From Elysia chlorotica (taxonomy: Eukaryota > Mollusca > Gastropoda > Plakobranchidae), in the NCBI GenBank assembly GCA_003991915.1, contig RQTK01000047.1, positions 279,568 through 343,567 on the forward strand: a stretch of 64,000 nt of DNA, in the 5' to 3' direction. A program made the position numbers and the translations under genes. Positions 26,901-62,425 of the stretch are shown here, piece by piece. Within the stretch, counting starts at the first letter, position 1; each line of letters starts with the position of its first letter. Below the pieces are notes generated by a model. It had not been told where the DNA came from. It searched no databases and saw only the letters and a list, made by a program, of their open reading frames with translations.

Positions 26901-28508
26901 AACACTCTTTCATGATTCACTCCTAATTTCCACTAGCTATAGTCTAGATCTATAGAAATACAATACAGAAGGCGAATTTTACGGCATTAATTCCTAATTT
27001 CTACTAGCTGTACAATACAGAAAGCAAATTTTACACACAATGGAAGAAGAATATGGCTTTCTAACAAAAGGAAATGTTTTTCGATTGAAAAGAAGACTGA
27101 AAAAATCAACGAAGTTGATAGGAAGTAAAAAAACGAAAGCCCAAATTTGCAGAGACTATGAAATTTCATCTGCTACCTTGTACACCTTCTTGAGAGACAA
27201 AGAACCGATCCTGTCAGCTATCAACAAAGGACAATTCAAACCAGACCACTTTTATCAAAAGTGAAAAGTGTATTAAAAAAACAAACAAGAAACAAACAAA
27301 CAAAAAACAACAAAAAACAAAAACGCAAAACAAAAAATTTGAACTAATTATACTAATACTAATAGTAATATAAAAAGAGTGCCCAGGGAGGTAATTTTGT
27401 TGATAATTTTTCGCTAACTTCCCTTTGCTTCCCTATTGCGGGAGCTTGCCTACAGCGGGACTTTTCTTCTGGGCCGGAAAATCCCGCTGTAGGCATGTTT
27501 TACTGTACTTGACATTGCTCTTCAAAATTGTTACTTTACATGATTTGATATGGGTGGAATAAGTAATCATCGGATTTTCTAAGGATTTATACTGAAAAAA
27601 CTAAAGTAAGTTGTTGTTCATTTTCTTAGATAATTATGAAGGTTTACCTAAATATCTATCTTGTAATAATTGTTGCTGCTATATATTCATGTAATTTTTT
27701 ATTAAAAAATTTTTTTTTGTATTTTGGCAACCAGAGGAGGTAAAGCGATTGTGCAGCACTTACTTGAACAACATCTTTTTCTTGGAGTGACAACACAACC
27801 AGAACGGATGGTGATTGAAGACAGTGATCCTAGCAAAGGCATAGTTGGAAAGTCATGTATCTACTTACTAGATTTTACTTTAAAACAAAGAACAATGGAA
27901 GAAATAAAACTGTTGCCTGAAGTAGATATTTAATAATTTTTGTTAAAAAAATAAGTTTTGGACATTTAAAGAAATGCTTTTGATCAATTTCAAACTCTTT
28001 AGCTGAAAATTAAAATCATGAATTTGAAAGTTTCTATATCCAAAATCATCAGATATATGTATGTCATGTTAGAGATTGCTTTAACTGTGATTATTCCAAA
28101 ACATGCCACAAACAACGCAAGATGTTTGCAGTATAACTATTTGACATAGTTGCAATATAATTTAAATTTGATAAAAGTAAGAATAAGCATACCTATTTTG
28201 GTGCAGATACATGTTTGTTGGTTCAGGTAGGTGTGTACACTTGTACCAGTGCAAATGTGTATAGTTAGGTGGGAAAGTCTGAGTGCTGTATAGTGCATAT
28301 CTCTGAGATAAGTGACTGGAGGACAGAGAGCTGGCACAGTAGTGCTTGTGACGCATGGGATGTACATATTTTGAATCTTTTTGTTTGTTTTAAAACAGCT
28401 ATGCAAGTAATAAAATTACATTGGCATGCTTATGTAAAAAAAAGTGATGGCTTAAATTATTTGTTGAATGATTTTTGTTTTAAAATCTATTGATAATCTA
28501 TGAATAAA
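17834..28508 (+). CDS. CCZ1: CCZ1, subunit of the MON1-CCZ1 Rab7 exchange factor (5' exon not found)
   Basis: CCZ1 pairs with MON1 on endosomes to load Rab7 with GTP, driving early-to-late endosome and autophagosome maturation. It has three longin domains. Eleven coding exons were found: 17834-17931, 18509-18599, 19619-19741, 20115-20204, 20481-20656, 21418-21549, 22194-22340, 23114-23231, 23649-23801, 24236-24363 and the terminal exon, present as copies 25615-25670 and 27735-27790. They give about 436 residues that run collinear with human CCZ1 (about 480 aa). Shared blocks include IGLAEAVVKFT, FNGIHFLPLD, VKYTAFLYNEKLVW, FVNTNE, YFNHMNLAQQTTVH, DYWVVGKKSDQREFYVI and the end NNIFFLE. The exon with the first roughly 40 residues lies upstream and was not recognised. 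The seventh exon listed has a one-base frame break. Confidence 0.95.
18509..18599 (+). CDS. CCZ1: CCZ1 exon
   Basis: Acceptor TTCAG, donor GTATGT. Encodes TFSDKPCQSVHNQKSRQLFF followed by EPEPCFWMLM, matching the human segment ending FNEPEENFWMVM. Confidence 0.93.
19619..19741 (+). CDS. CCZ1: CCZ1 exon
   Basis: Acceptor GAACAG, donor GTTGGC. It is 123 nt, in frame. Encodes TVSIPFKEKVKDGQTITEYK and continues to LKQAYKMFK, matching the human region from RNPI to CYSMYK. Confidence 0.93.
20115..20204 (+). CDS. CCZ1: CCZ1 exon
   Basis: Acceptor TTTCAG, donor GTAGAT. Encodes LFNGTFTTILARANGEVESL, then RQRLEHFYSK. It has 90 nt, in frame. Confidence 0.93.
20481..20656 (+). CDS. CCZ1: CCZ1 exon
   Basis: Acceptor TTCACAG, donor GTAAGG. 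Encodes YLLTLKLPQGDILDVFNGIH through FLYNEKLV, with the last Trp codon split across the intron. It is one of the best conserved parts of the family. Confidence 0.95.
21418..21549 (+). CDS. CCZ1: CCZ1 exon
   Basis: Acceptor ATAAAG, donor GTGAGT. Encodes SGLEQDDMRIMYKYLTSSLF and ends SGLGHYGK. A SINE copy in the plus orientation lies just downstream in the intron. Confidence 0.94.
21577..21722 (+). mobile_element. SINE body copy in CCZ1 intron
   Basis: Plus-orientation version: ATAATGTGACCGGCTGAAAT, CTGTGTGGCAGAACATACG, TCTTGGGGGTCCATCTACAA, TAGTGCTGAAGTTGGACTTT. Confidence 0.7.
22194..22340 (+). CDS. CCZ1: CCZ1 exon with a one-base frame break
   Basis: Acceptor CTACAG, donor GTGAGT. The frame arriving from the previous exon reads FMTGPPDLNNDKNMGKLPRV, then FVNTNEIDEE. 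After GAAGAG near 22283 the homologous reading (ILIVYTALSATICLLVN, matching human LIVYKAMSAAVCFMID) continues in another frame. That second frame is the one that joins correctly to the next exon. The exon is 147 nt where 146 would keep frame. This may be an assembly or sequencing error, an allele, or true damage; the neighbouring exons are all intact. Confidence 0.88.
23114..23231 (+). CDS. CCZ1: CCZ1 exon
   Basis: Acceptor TGTACAG, donor GTAAGT. Encodes RSPLNVPLCRKLDAVLGPQM and then TKLASDISEQYSKRV, matching human CRRLDSIVGPQLTVLASDI. Confidence 0.93.
23649..23801 (+). CDS. CCZ1: CCZ1 exon
   Basis: Acceptor ATTTAG, donor GTCAGT. Encodes FKYVYFNHMNLAQQTTVH and ends LLRLLGDINAEVS, which aligns with human FKFIYFNHMNLAEKSTVH. 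Confidence 0.95.
24236..24363 (+). CDS. CCZ1: CCZ1 penultimate coding exon
   Basis: Acceptor TCACAG, donor GTAAGT. Encodes an acidic stretch, then TTDYWVVGKKSDQREFYVII and NQRSANLIDIN. The last codon is split G|AG, which both downstream terminal exons complete as Glu. Confidence 0.95.
24727..25502 (-). mobile_element. 5'-truncated RTE-clade LINE
   Basis: The minus-strand open frame 25426-24773 encodes 217 residues of the C-terminal part of an RTE reverse transcriptase. Landmarks are FKYLGAIIS, CYIEPILMYGCEAWTVSKQI, FLRRMLRISWTEK, KRQTTFFGHMMRREGLEH and a final ANAMRHGT. The stop codon falls inside a short ATG-repeat tail (24757-24774), typical of RTE 3' ends. The endonuclease and polymerase core are missing. 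A direct repeat of about 79 bp (24648-24726 and 25503-25581) brackets it. Confidence 0.88.
25615..25670 (+). CDS. CCZ1: CCZ1 terminal coding exon, copy A
   Basis: After the acceptor GCAACCAG this reads EEVKRLCSTYLNNIFFLE and stops at 25668-25670; human ends EEVKKLCATQFNNIFFLD. The longer open frame starting ATGGCAACC-like upstream is out of phase and not real. Copy A is followed by its own 3' flank up to about 26175, where the duplicated block ends. An RTE LINE lies in the intron before it. Confidence 0.9.
26251..26440 (+). repeat. Tandem subterminal repeat inside the Tigger element
   Basis: Two units of roughly 95 bp (about 26251-26346 and 26349-26440). Both start with CTATATAAGCTCTATAACCT and run through GGGGCAGGGACAGGG to ACATGGATACAGCGGGA. 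Each carries a TATATAAG box-like motif and the CAGCGGG also present in the terminal repeats. Confidence 0.85.
27040..27264 (+). pseudogene. Transposase N-terminal DNA-binding domain (pogo-like remnant)
   Basis: A 74-residue frame with a basic start and a helix-turn-helix (SKKTKAQICRDYEISSATLY then TFLRDKEPIL) resembling the CENP-B N-terminal domain of Tigger transposases. It ends at a TGA with no catalytic domain after it. Confidence 0.6.
27551..28281 (+). repeat. Segmental duplication copy B (CCZ1 3' end)
   Basis: Uninterrupted counterpart of copy A. By eye the identity is very high, with scattered substitutions and small indels, which suggests a fairly recent duplication. Confidence 0.9.
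27735..27790 (+). CDS. CCZ1: CCZ1 terminal coding exon, copy B
   Basis: All 56 coding bases are identical to copy A, with the same acceptor and stop. The flanks on both sides also match copy A at high identity. Copy B is followed by unique DNA with AATAAA at 28503-28508, so it may be the original terminal exon with a full 3'UTR. Which copy is used cannot be told from sequence. Confidence 0.88.
28503..28508 (+). terminator. CCZ1: Candidate CCZ1 polyadenylation signal
   Basis: AATAAA about 710 bases after the copy B stop, followed by a T-rich and GT-rich stretch. A second AATAAA-like site lies near 28662. Confidence 0.5.
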
Positions 28509-28683
28509 CGTTTTTGTACCAAGTAAGAAACTGTTCTCTTTTTCTTATACTATGGTTCACTATAAGTATGATTCTCTTTTCAAATTTACATTTATGTATG
28601 TAATTAATTGTATAAATTCAAAGTGTAAGCAAATGTTCCGACATTTGAACTTTTACTATAATAAACATGTTGCTTAGAGGATT

Positions 28684-29219
28684 TTAATTGTTATACTTTT
28701 CTTTGGGTTTGATATCTTTATATTAAATGCAATTTGACTATAAGACAATTACATTTCTGAAAAATTATTAGGTTGAAATACTTTTAATGCACACTTTAGG
28801 GTGCATTTTGAAATATTTGATTCATTCAGAGTTTGGATTACATCTTAAAAATGTGATTTAACAAAAAGGTATTCCATTTTTTTGGAAGACACGACTCATA
28901 CTCAAACACATTGTTGTCATAATTGTTATACTTTTCTTTGGGTTTAATATCTTCAGCAGGACTATATTATAAAAATTGAGTGCTGATGATCATTGTGAAT
29001 TTATATTAAATGCAATTTGCCTAAAGTAGTATAACTATAAGACAATTACATTTCTGAAAAATTATTAGGTTGAAATACTTTTATTGCACACCTTTTGGAT
29101 GTATTTTGAAATATTTGATTCATTCAGAGTTTGGATTACATCTTAAAAATGTGATTTAACAAAAAGGTATTCCATTTTTTTGGAAGACACGACTCATACT
29201 CAAACACATTGTTGTCATT
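28684..29219 (+). repeat. Tandem duplication, two units
   Basis: Unit 1 is 28684-28920 and unit 2 28921-29219. Both start AATTGTTATACTTTTCTTTG (AATTGTTATAC) and end CTCATACTCAAACACATTGT. Unit 2 has an extra segment of about 55 bp. Confidence 0.85.
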
Positions 29220-32200
29220 TTGTAGAATTCTTTGTGGTGTCTTTTTGAATAAGTTGTACTGTTTAGCTTTACTTACTCACTCTGTGTACCGTATAATATT
29301 GCTTGATGAGCTGATTAAAACCGTAAGTAGATCTCATGTCTTCCTAATGTCGCGCAACTCTTGGTGAAACTACATTACCTATCCCTAGACTCAAGGAGAC
29401 AATGGGTGAGATAATGATTCTACATGTATATAGATCTTGATGAAGGTGGGCTGATTTTGAAAATATAAATGGCCATGGGGGTGGGCTGATCCTTTTACAT
29501 TACACTCTGTTTTCTGAGGAGCTGCAGCAGGGGGACACGCAGATATTACTTCAGCATTGGCCAAAATAAGCAGCCGCTGTTAATTTATGTACACAGGTTG
29601 GATTATCTGTAGTAGGAATGGCAGGGCATTGATGTAGTGGCAGTAATACATGTACTGATCATTGAAGTATTAGTAGATGTTATGATAATGCCTGTAGTTA
29701 TGGTGGCAAAGGCAATTATAATGCTCATAGTGTCATCATTAAGATCTGACTAGATTTAATGGTTCTACTAGAAGTAGCACAATTTTAATAGTTACGTCTC
29801 TCTACTGGCGCTGCAGGTAGAAAAGAAAGATATTGGCTACATTTTTTTAAGAATTGGTTTCTAAAAACCTTAGGATTAGCTGGAGGATTTGAGTCAATAC
29901 TCATAATGATAAATCAAATAAACAATGCATACATTTCAAGACAATGACAGAGGAACATGGAAAGCAATAAGAAGTTTTGACATTACATTGTATTAAAATT
30001 AAAATAGCTTTATTGCAAAATCAGACATAATAAGTTTATTTTCTTTTTCAAGTCATGTTCTTACAGTTTTAGGGACATGCAATGATTTTTCTATATATGA
30101 CTTAGAGAGACTTGAAGGCTCAAAATTGAACTTCACAGCTATAATATAGACGGAGCCTGTGTAAGGGTAAATTTGAATGGCTTATGTCTAAAAGGCATTG
30201 AGAAAAATTGGACATCCTTGGAATAGCTTCAATGTCTCTCAACAAAATTACAAAACATCATGGTGACACAGCATTGAATTTGCATATAGAATGTAATAAC
30301 AAAAAATATAACAATATGTTATATACTGGGTTGTAAGCCAATCTGCATTTCTGAAGACAGGGTTTTAAATATTGTCAGAGCAACAGACTGGCCTTACATC
30401 AATAAGGTCATAGGCACCAACACCAATTTATGTATAATTCTTAGCATTCACTACACAGTATGATTTAGTTTGAACTTAAAAAATTTTTATTAACCAAATG
30501 AATTAAAAGAAACAAGATCTGTGCTCAAGACTTGGGGTATGACATTATTAACTCCATATTGTATGCCACTATAATTCTTCCATTTTTTGAAGTTTTGTAA
30601 AATTCATGTAAAATAATCATACACCTTTGAAATCATCTAAAAATATTCACTTATTTTCTTAATTATTCACTTTTACAGGGCTACATTATTTGGTCTGAAG
30701 ACTTCTATGAAGATAAAATGAAAACCCCTTGCTACGAGTAATGAACCACTTACTCAAAATCTCAGTTTATTCTGATTCTAGATAGGATTCATGGTACAAT
30801 ATCTGTTGCTAAATAGCAAATTTGTGTGGACAATAAATTTACACAATGAAGTTTTTATCTTTACTATCAAACTATATTAGATTACAGCCCCTCTCCATCA
30901 CCTGTCAATACTGGTAGCTAAAATACTAGCTAAAAAAATGAAACATTGAACAGGTGCGTGTTTTTCTTGTTTTCTTGAACTATCTTAAAAAAAAAAACAA
31001 CTTATCAAGGATTTATGGGTTTGTTTAAAACAAACTTTAAAAAATAGAAGAAAAGGACTCAGCTCAAACTCAAGTCTAATCAATCTTTTCCCTTCACACT
31101 ATCTCTAGATCAGAAGTTAGAAGAAGAAAAGACATCAGATAAAAGTAAAACTGTTCTGTATTAAGTTCGATAAGTACAAATATGAAAGACCATGAAAACT
31201 TTAGTATTAATAAATTCATTATCTCTTGTTTTCTTTCCTTGAGCTCTTGGAAGCTAAAAAATCCTGATAAGATCTTATATCATTTTAGGTTGTTCAGGGT
31301 TTACAAAAATTGTAAAATACTCATTTTTTACATAGCAGTTGAACCAAAATGAAAACTAAATGCGGTTAAGAAACGGATCATCCCATGTAGTCAACTTTTT
31401 TTCATATGTAAGAAAAAAGGAAGTTTTTTTTTGTCTAGACAATTTTTAGATGTAATAAAAGTCATCAAAACGTCCAACCCAGATATTAATAAAAGCAGAT
31501 AAAAGCTATTTTTGTTGACATTGTCTTCATTCCTATATCCAATCCTACTCCTAATTCTAATAAGTTAAATTTACATGGTAATTTTGACACAATTTAAAAT
31601 GTACAAATTAACAGTAATATCCAACAACAATAATCATTACACTTCTGCAAAACAAATGTAAAAATTGACAGGATCTGAAAATAAAAGCAATATAACATTT
31701 ATTGACAGGTTATGGTTTGTAATCCAAAGGTTCATGTATAAAAATAAAAGAAATGCGAGGAACAGGAAACAAAAAAAACAACAAAGAACAAAAAACAAAC
31801 CCAACAAAATTATAGAAAAAATCATGGGCGGTTTAAATTATAGAGTATAATTTGAGATATTCAGAAACAATTGCTTTCTGGTATAAAGAAAACAGCAAAA
31901 CATTGGTTTACACAGTCTTTACGGGTAATGACATTGCTTATTATTGGCAGCCCATTACACATGTCTGTATTCTCAGTTGTAAAATGACTTTCTCATTTGT
32001 TTATTTATACACAGTATTTTAAAAATAAGACAGGCCAATTTACAACTAAGGTTGCATTATCTTTTGAATGACTAATCAGAGTCTAACATAAACAAATAGA
32101 AACAGATGTATGGTGTAAAAAACAGGAACAATATTGAATTGATAAGTATTTACAGTGGTAAATTCAAAACTCAAGCATGCATATTTTTTCAGTTTGAAAA

Positions 32201-32535
32201 GAAATGTTCTGTTCATGACCAAATATGTGATAACAAATTATTGCAAAGCAATCACCTTATCCTATAAAAACAGTTCATAAGGTTACACACTATGAAGTGC
32301 TTAAATATTCACAAGTGTGACAAAATAATCAAGACATTAATTTCCATTTAACAAATGAACAAAGACATAATGATATAAGTTCAGACATAATTTAAAACAT
32401 AAAAACATGAACCTTGAACTGAAATGGACTTGATTGAATTTAGAGCAACATAATTAAAAAAACAAACAAAACGGAATCACAAAGATCATGATACATGTAC
32501 TAAAATGATAATGAGAAGTAAAATTGCCTTTTTAC

Positions 32536-32638
32536 CAATAATTGTCTTAAGCTCAGTCTCCCCTGCAAGTTGTCCATCACTCTCATCAATCAATTTTCTA
32601 CCGCGTTCCAGTAGACCAACTAATCCTGCGGAATCCAT
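32536..32638 (-). other. Candidate first coding exon of an unknown gene
   Basis: Minus-strand ATG at 32638, then 34 open codons with a protein-like composition (MDSAGLVGLLERGRKLIDES, DGQLAGETELKTII) and a donor-like G|GTAAAA. CpG-bearing sequence precedes the ATG. No downstream exon or family was recognised; chance remains possible. Confidence 0.25.
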
Positions 32639-33464
32639 AGTGTGTATGGAAAATCTTGGAGTGACGTACAGCTACGATAGAGACAGGGTTTTGTGCAAAG
32701 CAAAAAAGGTAGGGGATCATAAAAGCCTAGCAATAAAAACAACCACCAGTTATCAAAATTTGGTATGCTTTGCGACCCTAGGATGTTAGAGATTGTGATA
32801 TAGTCATATAAAATATAAACTGTTTGCAATCCATACATGCCTAAAGCAAAGTCACAAAAGATAAGCCTGGAGTGCCATGTGGGCTTCTTTTAAAGCAAAT
32901 GATCAGGACTGCATATTTCAATGGCCAATAATTCAATAATTTACAATAAAAATGAAAAAAAAAAAAAAGAAAGGTTTTCAAAATATTAAATGAACATGTA
33001 CATTATATCTAAATCATTAGCTGTGACAAAACCTTGTTACGGCCCTATAAATACAATGTATTTATATCATATCAGAATCAAAGGCACTGAATATAAGATT
33101 ATAACAATTTTGATGTTTAACAATAAAAGGCCACATGGATTTTCACTTTTTATTTTTATTATATGGAAAGGTTCTGGTAGGTGATAATTTACTAAACCTT
33201 TCAGGTCAGTTCAGAAGCAGTTGAGGAATTATAAATGCATATTCTTACTTGCATGGCATAAAAATCAAGGTTTCTGTCACAATAGTATCAAAGTATGGAT
33301 ATAGATTGTTGTCCAGCCTATACTAACTAAAAACAAAAAGATTGATTTTTTGTGGACAGCAAAAAGCAGCCTAATTCTTTTATTTCTACAGAAAAACATC
33401 ATATTTCCTTCACCATTCTGAGCACCTTTATATAATATTTTGAAGCTTGACAAAGCATCAAAGG

Positions 33465-33585
33465 ATGATGTCATTTAAGTTACTTTCTGGAAAGGGGAGT
33501 CCAGTCAAACTTCACAAAGTTTACACCAGTGAAATATCACTTTATGCAGTTGACAACCCTAGGCACAAACTAATCGCTTATATTG
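33465..33585 (+). other. Weak candidate exon
   Basis: Forty open codons (MMSFKLLSGKGSPVKLHKVY, TSEISLYAVDNPRHKLIAYI) ending at G|GTAAGT. It has no clear acceptor and no family match; such a length arises often by chance. Confidence 0.12.
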
Positions 33586-35943
33586 GTAAGTATTATAAAA
33601 GTTAAATCTTTGCAATATAAAAAAAGACATTTTGTATTACTTACATCCTTATTGCACGTTGCAACAGATTTAATCAACGCAGCATGTGATCTATTAAATT
33701 ATTCATTAAAAAAAGCCCCACTCTACACACAGCTTCCTTATTTTTAATTTTCTTCTGTTGTGTGCACCACTGGAGTTTTGGGTGCATCTTTTCTTTTGAG
33801 ATTAACATAGCACGGGAATTCAATCATCATCCTATCAGCATGAGATATCTTTGGAATTTCTTCTCAATGTCTCAGCTTTATATCTAGTTTTATATAATCT
33901 TTGAATAATTTTTGGCTCTTTTGTGGTTTAAAGAAGAACATATTTAGAGGGACACATTTTCTACTTTGTCTTGAAGCTTTAATCAGGAATAAACTCTTAC
34001 ATTATGGCAATGTCAGAAAGACTTTAAAGTCTGTGCCCTCATGCAACAAGGAGAATGTAATCTTAAAATCATGACCTCTCGTTTTATAGAATAACCTATT
34101 GTTTTCTTATAAAATGTCTATAATTTAAAAGGATAAAAAAAAAAAGATATCAAATCATAAAACTGAAACAAGGTTAGTCTTTAAGTTGAAATCTCATTCA
34201 AAAATTTTTTTTTTGCTGAAAAAATCAATAAATATTATATTTAAAGCTAGGTCTTCTTCTCTTCATCACTCTCCAATCCTAAATTTTACCTTTGATTATC
34301 TGCGATAACTTTCAGTATATTTCTGTATTTCTTAAAAAAAAAAAAATTATGTATTCTGAACCTGGAAAAAGGAGAAAGAATAAAAACTGAGGAAAGCTTG
34401 CGGTTAAAAATAAACATGTCAAAGAATCATTTTTGAAAAAAAAAAACAACTCAAGTATTATGAACGAAAGTTAGACATAGACATATCTACTATATATACT
34501 TTAGGTAAAATTACTTCCAATAAATTACAGTTTACTCAGATTAAGGAACCTTCAAAAGTATTAAATGTGTCCATAATAATAATTAATACTGAAGTTTTAA
34601 TATTTTGGACCTTTTACCTTTCTCCTTCAAATTGAGAAACAATCTTAAATACACTCATCTCTACAAATAACTTAAGTATGTTCTATTATTGTAAATGATC
34701 CTTGCCTGAGTAGGAAATATTTTAAAATAAAGGAAAGAAAGATGGTAAAAGACTTTGAAAGCAGGCCCAAATCTTTTTGGCTTAGGAAATCTATTCTTAT
34801 CCACTTGGAAAACAATGACTTCAAGCAATGACAGTGGACTATGGATCTGCTACAATTATGAGATTCATTTTCATTGACAAATATAAACAAGGTGGCCCTG
34901 ATCCATAACGCATCTTCCAAACATCTTAAACTTCTCAAGTAATTTGATTTATATTTATAATAAAAAAGAGATAAAAATTTTAATCAAATGGTAACATGAT
35001 AAGAACCAATTGGTGATACTAATGTATTAAAAATGAATGCCTTCAAACACATATCATAAAATAAAGACTGTTGGACAGATATATAAGGTGTTAAAAATAA
35101 CATGTGAAATTCACCTGTGGCTTACATCATTTTATATCAATCAAATGGCAAGACTGATAGCATGGCGAGACACATAGGAAGAAAAAAGAAGCAAAATGCA
35201 TAAGAAGAGGCTGGGAGAAAACTATCACAATTTTTTGTATAATATTGCAGAAAAAGAAAGAAACACAAAATTACAAACTAAAATAAATTACAAAGAAAGG
35301 TGGAATGTGAGACTGAAATGCCGGTGTATCTACAAGACATTTTTAAAGATGTGGTAAAACAGTGAACAAAGAAGATCAAGCAATTAAAAATTGTAAAACT
35401 GTTTTTAAAAAGACTGCTTTGGCCACATGGCTAAGTGTAAAATAATTGTCCCGTGACTACAGTCCCTTACAGGATAAACAACAGGGTTGAAGGTGTAAAT
35501 AGAGATTTAGTCACACTGGAAATTTAAGTCACTGCTTTCATTTGGTTAAGTGAATGAACATCTATGAGGATGCAACGAAAATGAAAAAACAAAAACAAAA
35601 AAACAATTTATATTGCGAAGTATCTCTTTAGTCACATGCTACAACACTGTTTCATTTTCAAAACCTGCTAAGTCATTATTTCAAATTCATAAAAATGAGT
35701 CAAACTTCTATAAATCAACATTATTTTTCTTGTTTCTGTATCCCCTGTGATCAGGCTTAAAGAATATCCACAAAACTCACCTGCAGATGAAGACATTAAC
35801 TTACAAAGGAAAAGTGTTTTTTTTCTCAGAATGAACTGTTCACCACTTAGCAGGTTTTGAAAATAGATCCTCAAATACTAAAGGAATATTTTCGAGAATG
35901 TTCTAAAAGCCAGGTACCCAATTTTTTTCCTCTCCGATATGAT

Positions 35944-62425
<26,482 letters not shown>

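Larger units (their letters stand above)
26183..27505 (+). mobile_element. Tigger/pogo-type DNA transposon, deletion derivative
   Basis: Ends are CAGTAGTGCTCAACTATAGC on the left and, read inward from the right, CAGTAAAACATGCCTACAGC. Each is followed by CGGG-like bases and flanked by TA, the target duplication of the Tc1/mariner superfamily. The only coding part is 27040-27264 (74 aa), with an N-terminal helix-turn-helix of pogo/CENP-B type (KAQICRDYEISSATLYTFLR). The DDE catalytic domain is missing, so the element could move only with help in trans. It sits between the two CCZ1 terminal-exon copies. Confidence 0.85.
29230..35940. other. AT-rich DNA between convergent CCZ1 and ERN1
   Basis: Apart from the two weak candidate exons this holds no recognised gene. 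Part of it is probably ERN1 3'UTR: several TTTATT motifs (minus-strand AATAAA), such as near 30008 and 31693, could end the transcript, but none can be singled out. Confidence 0.5.
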
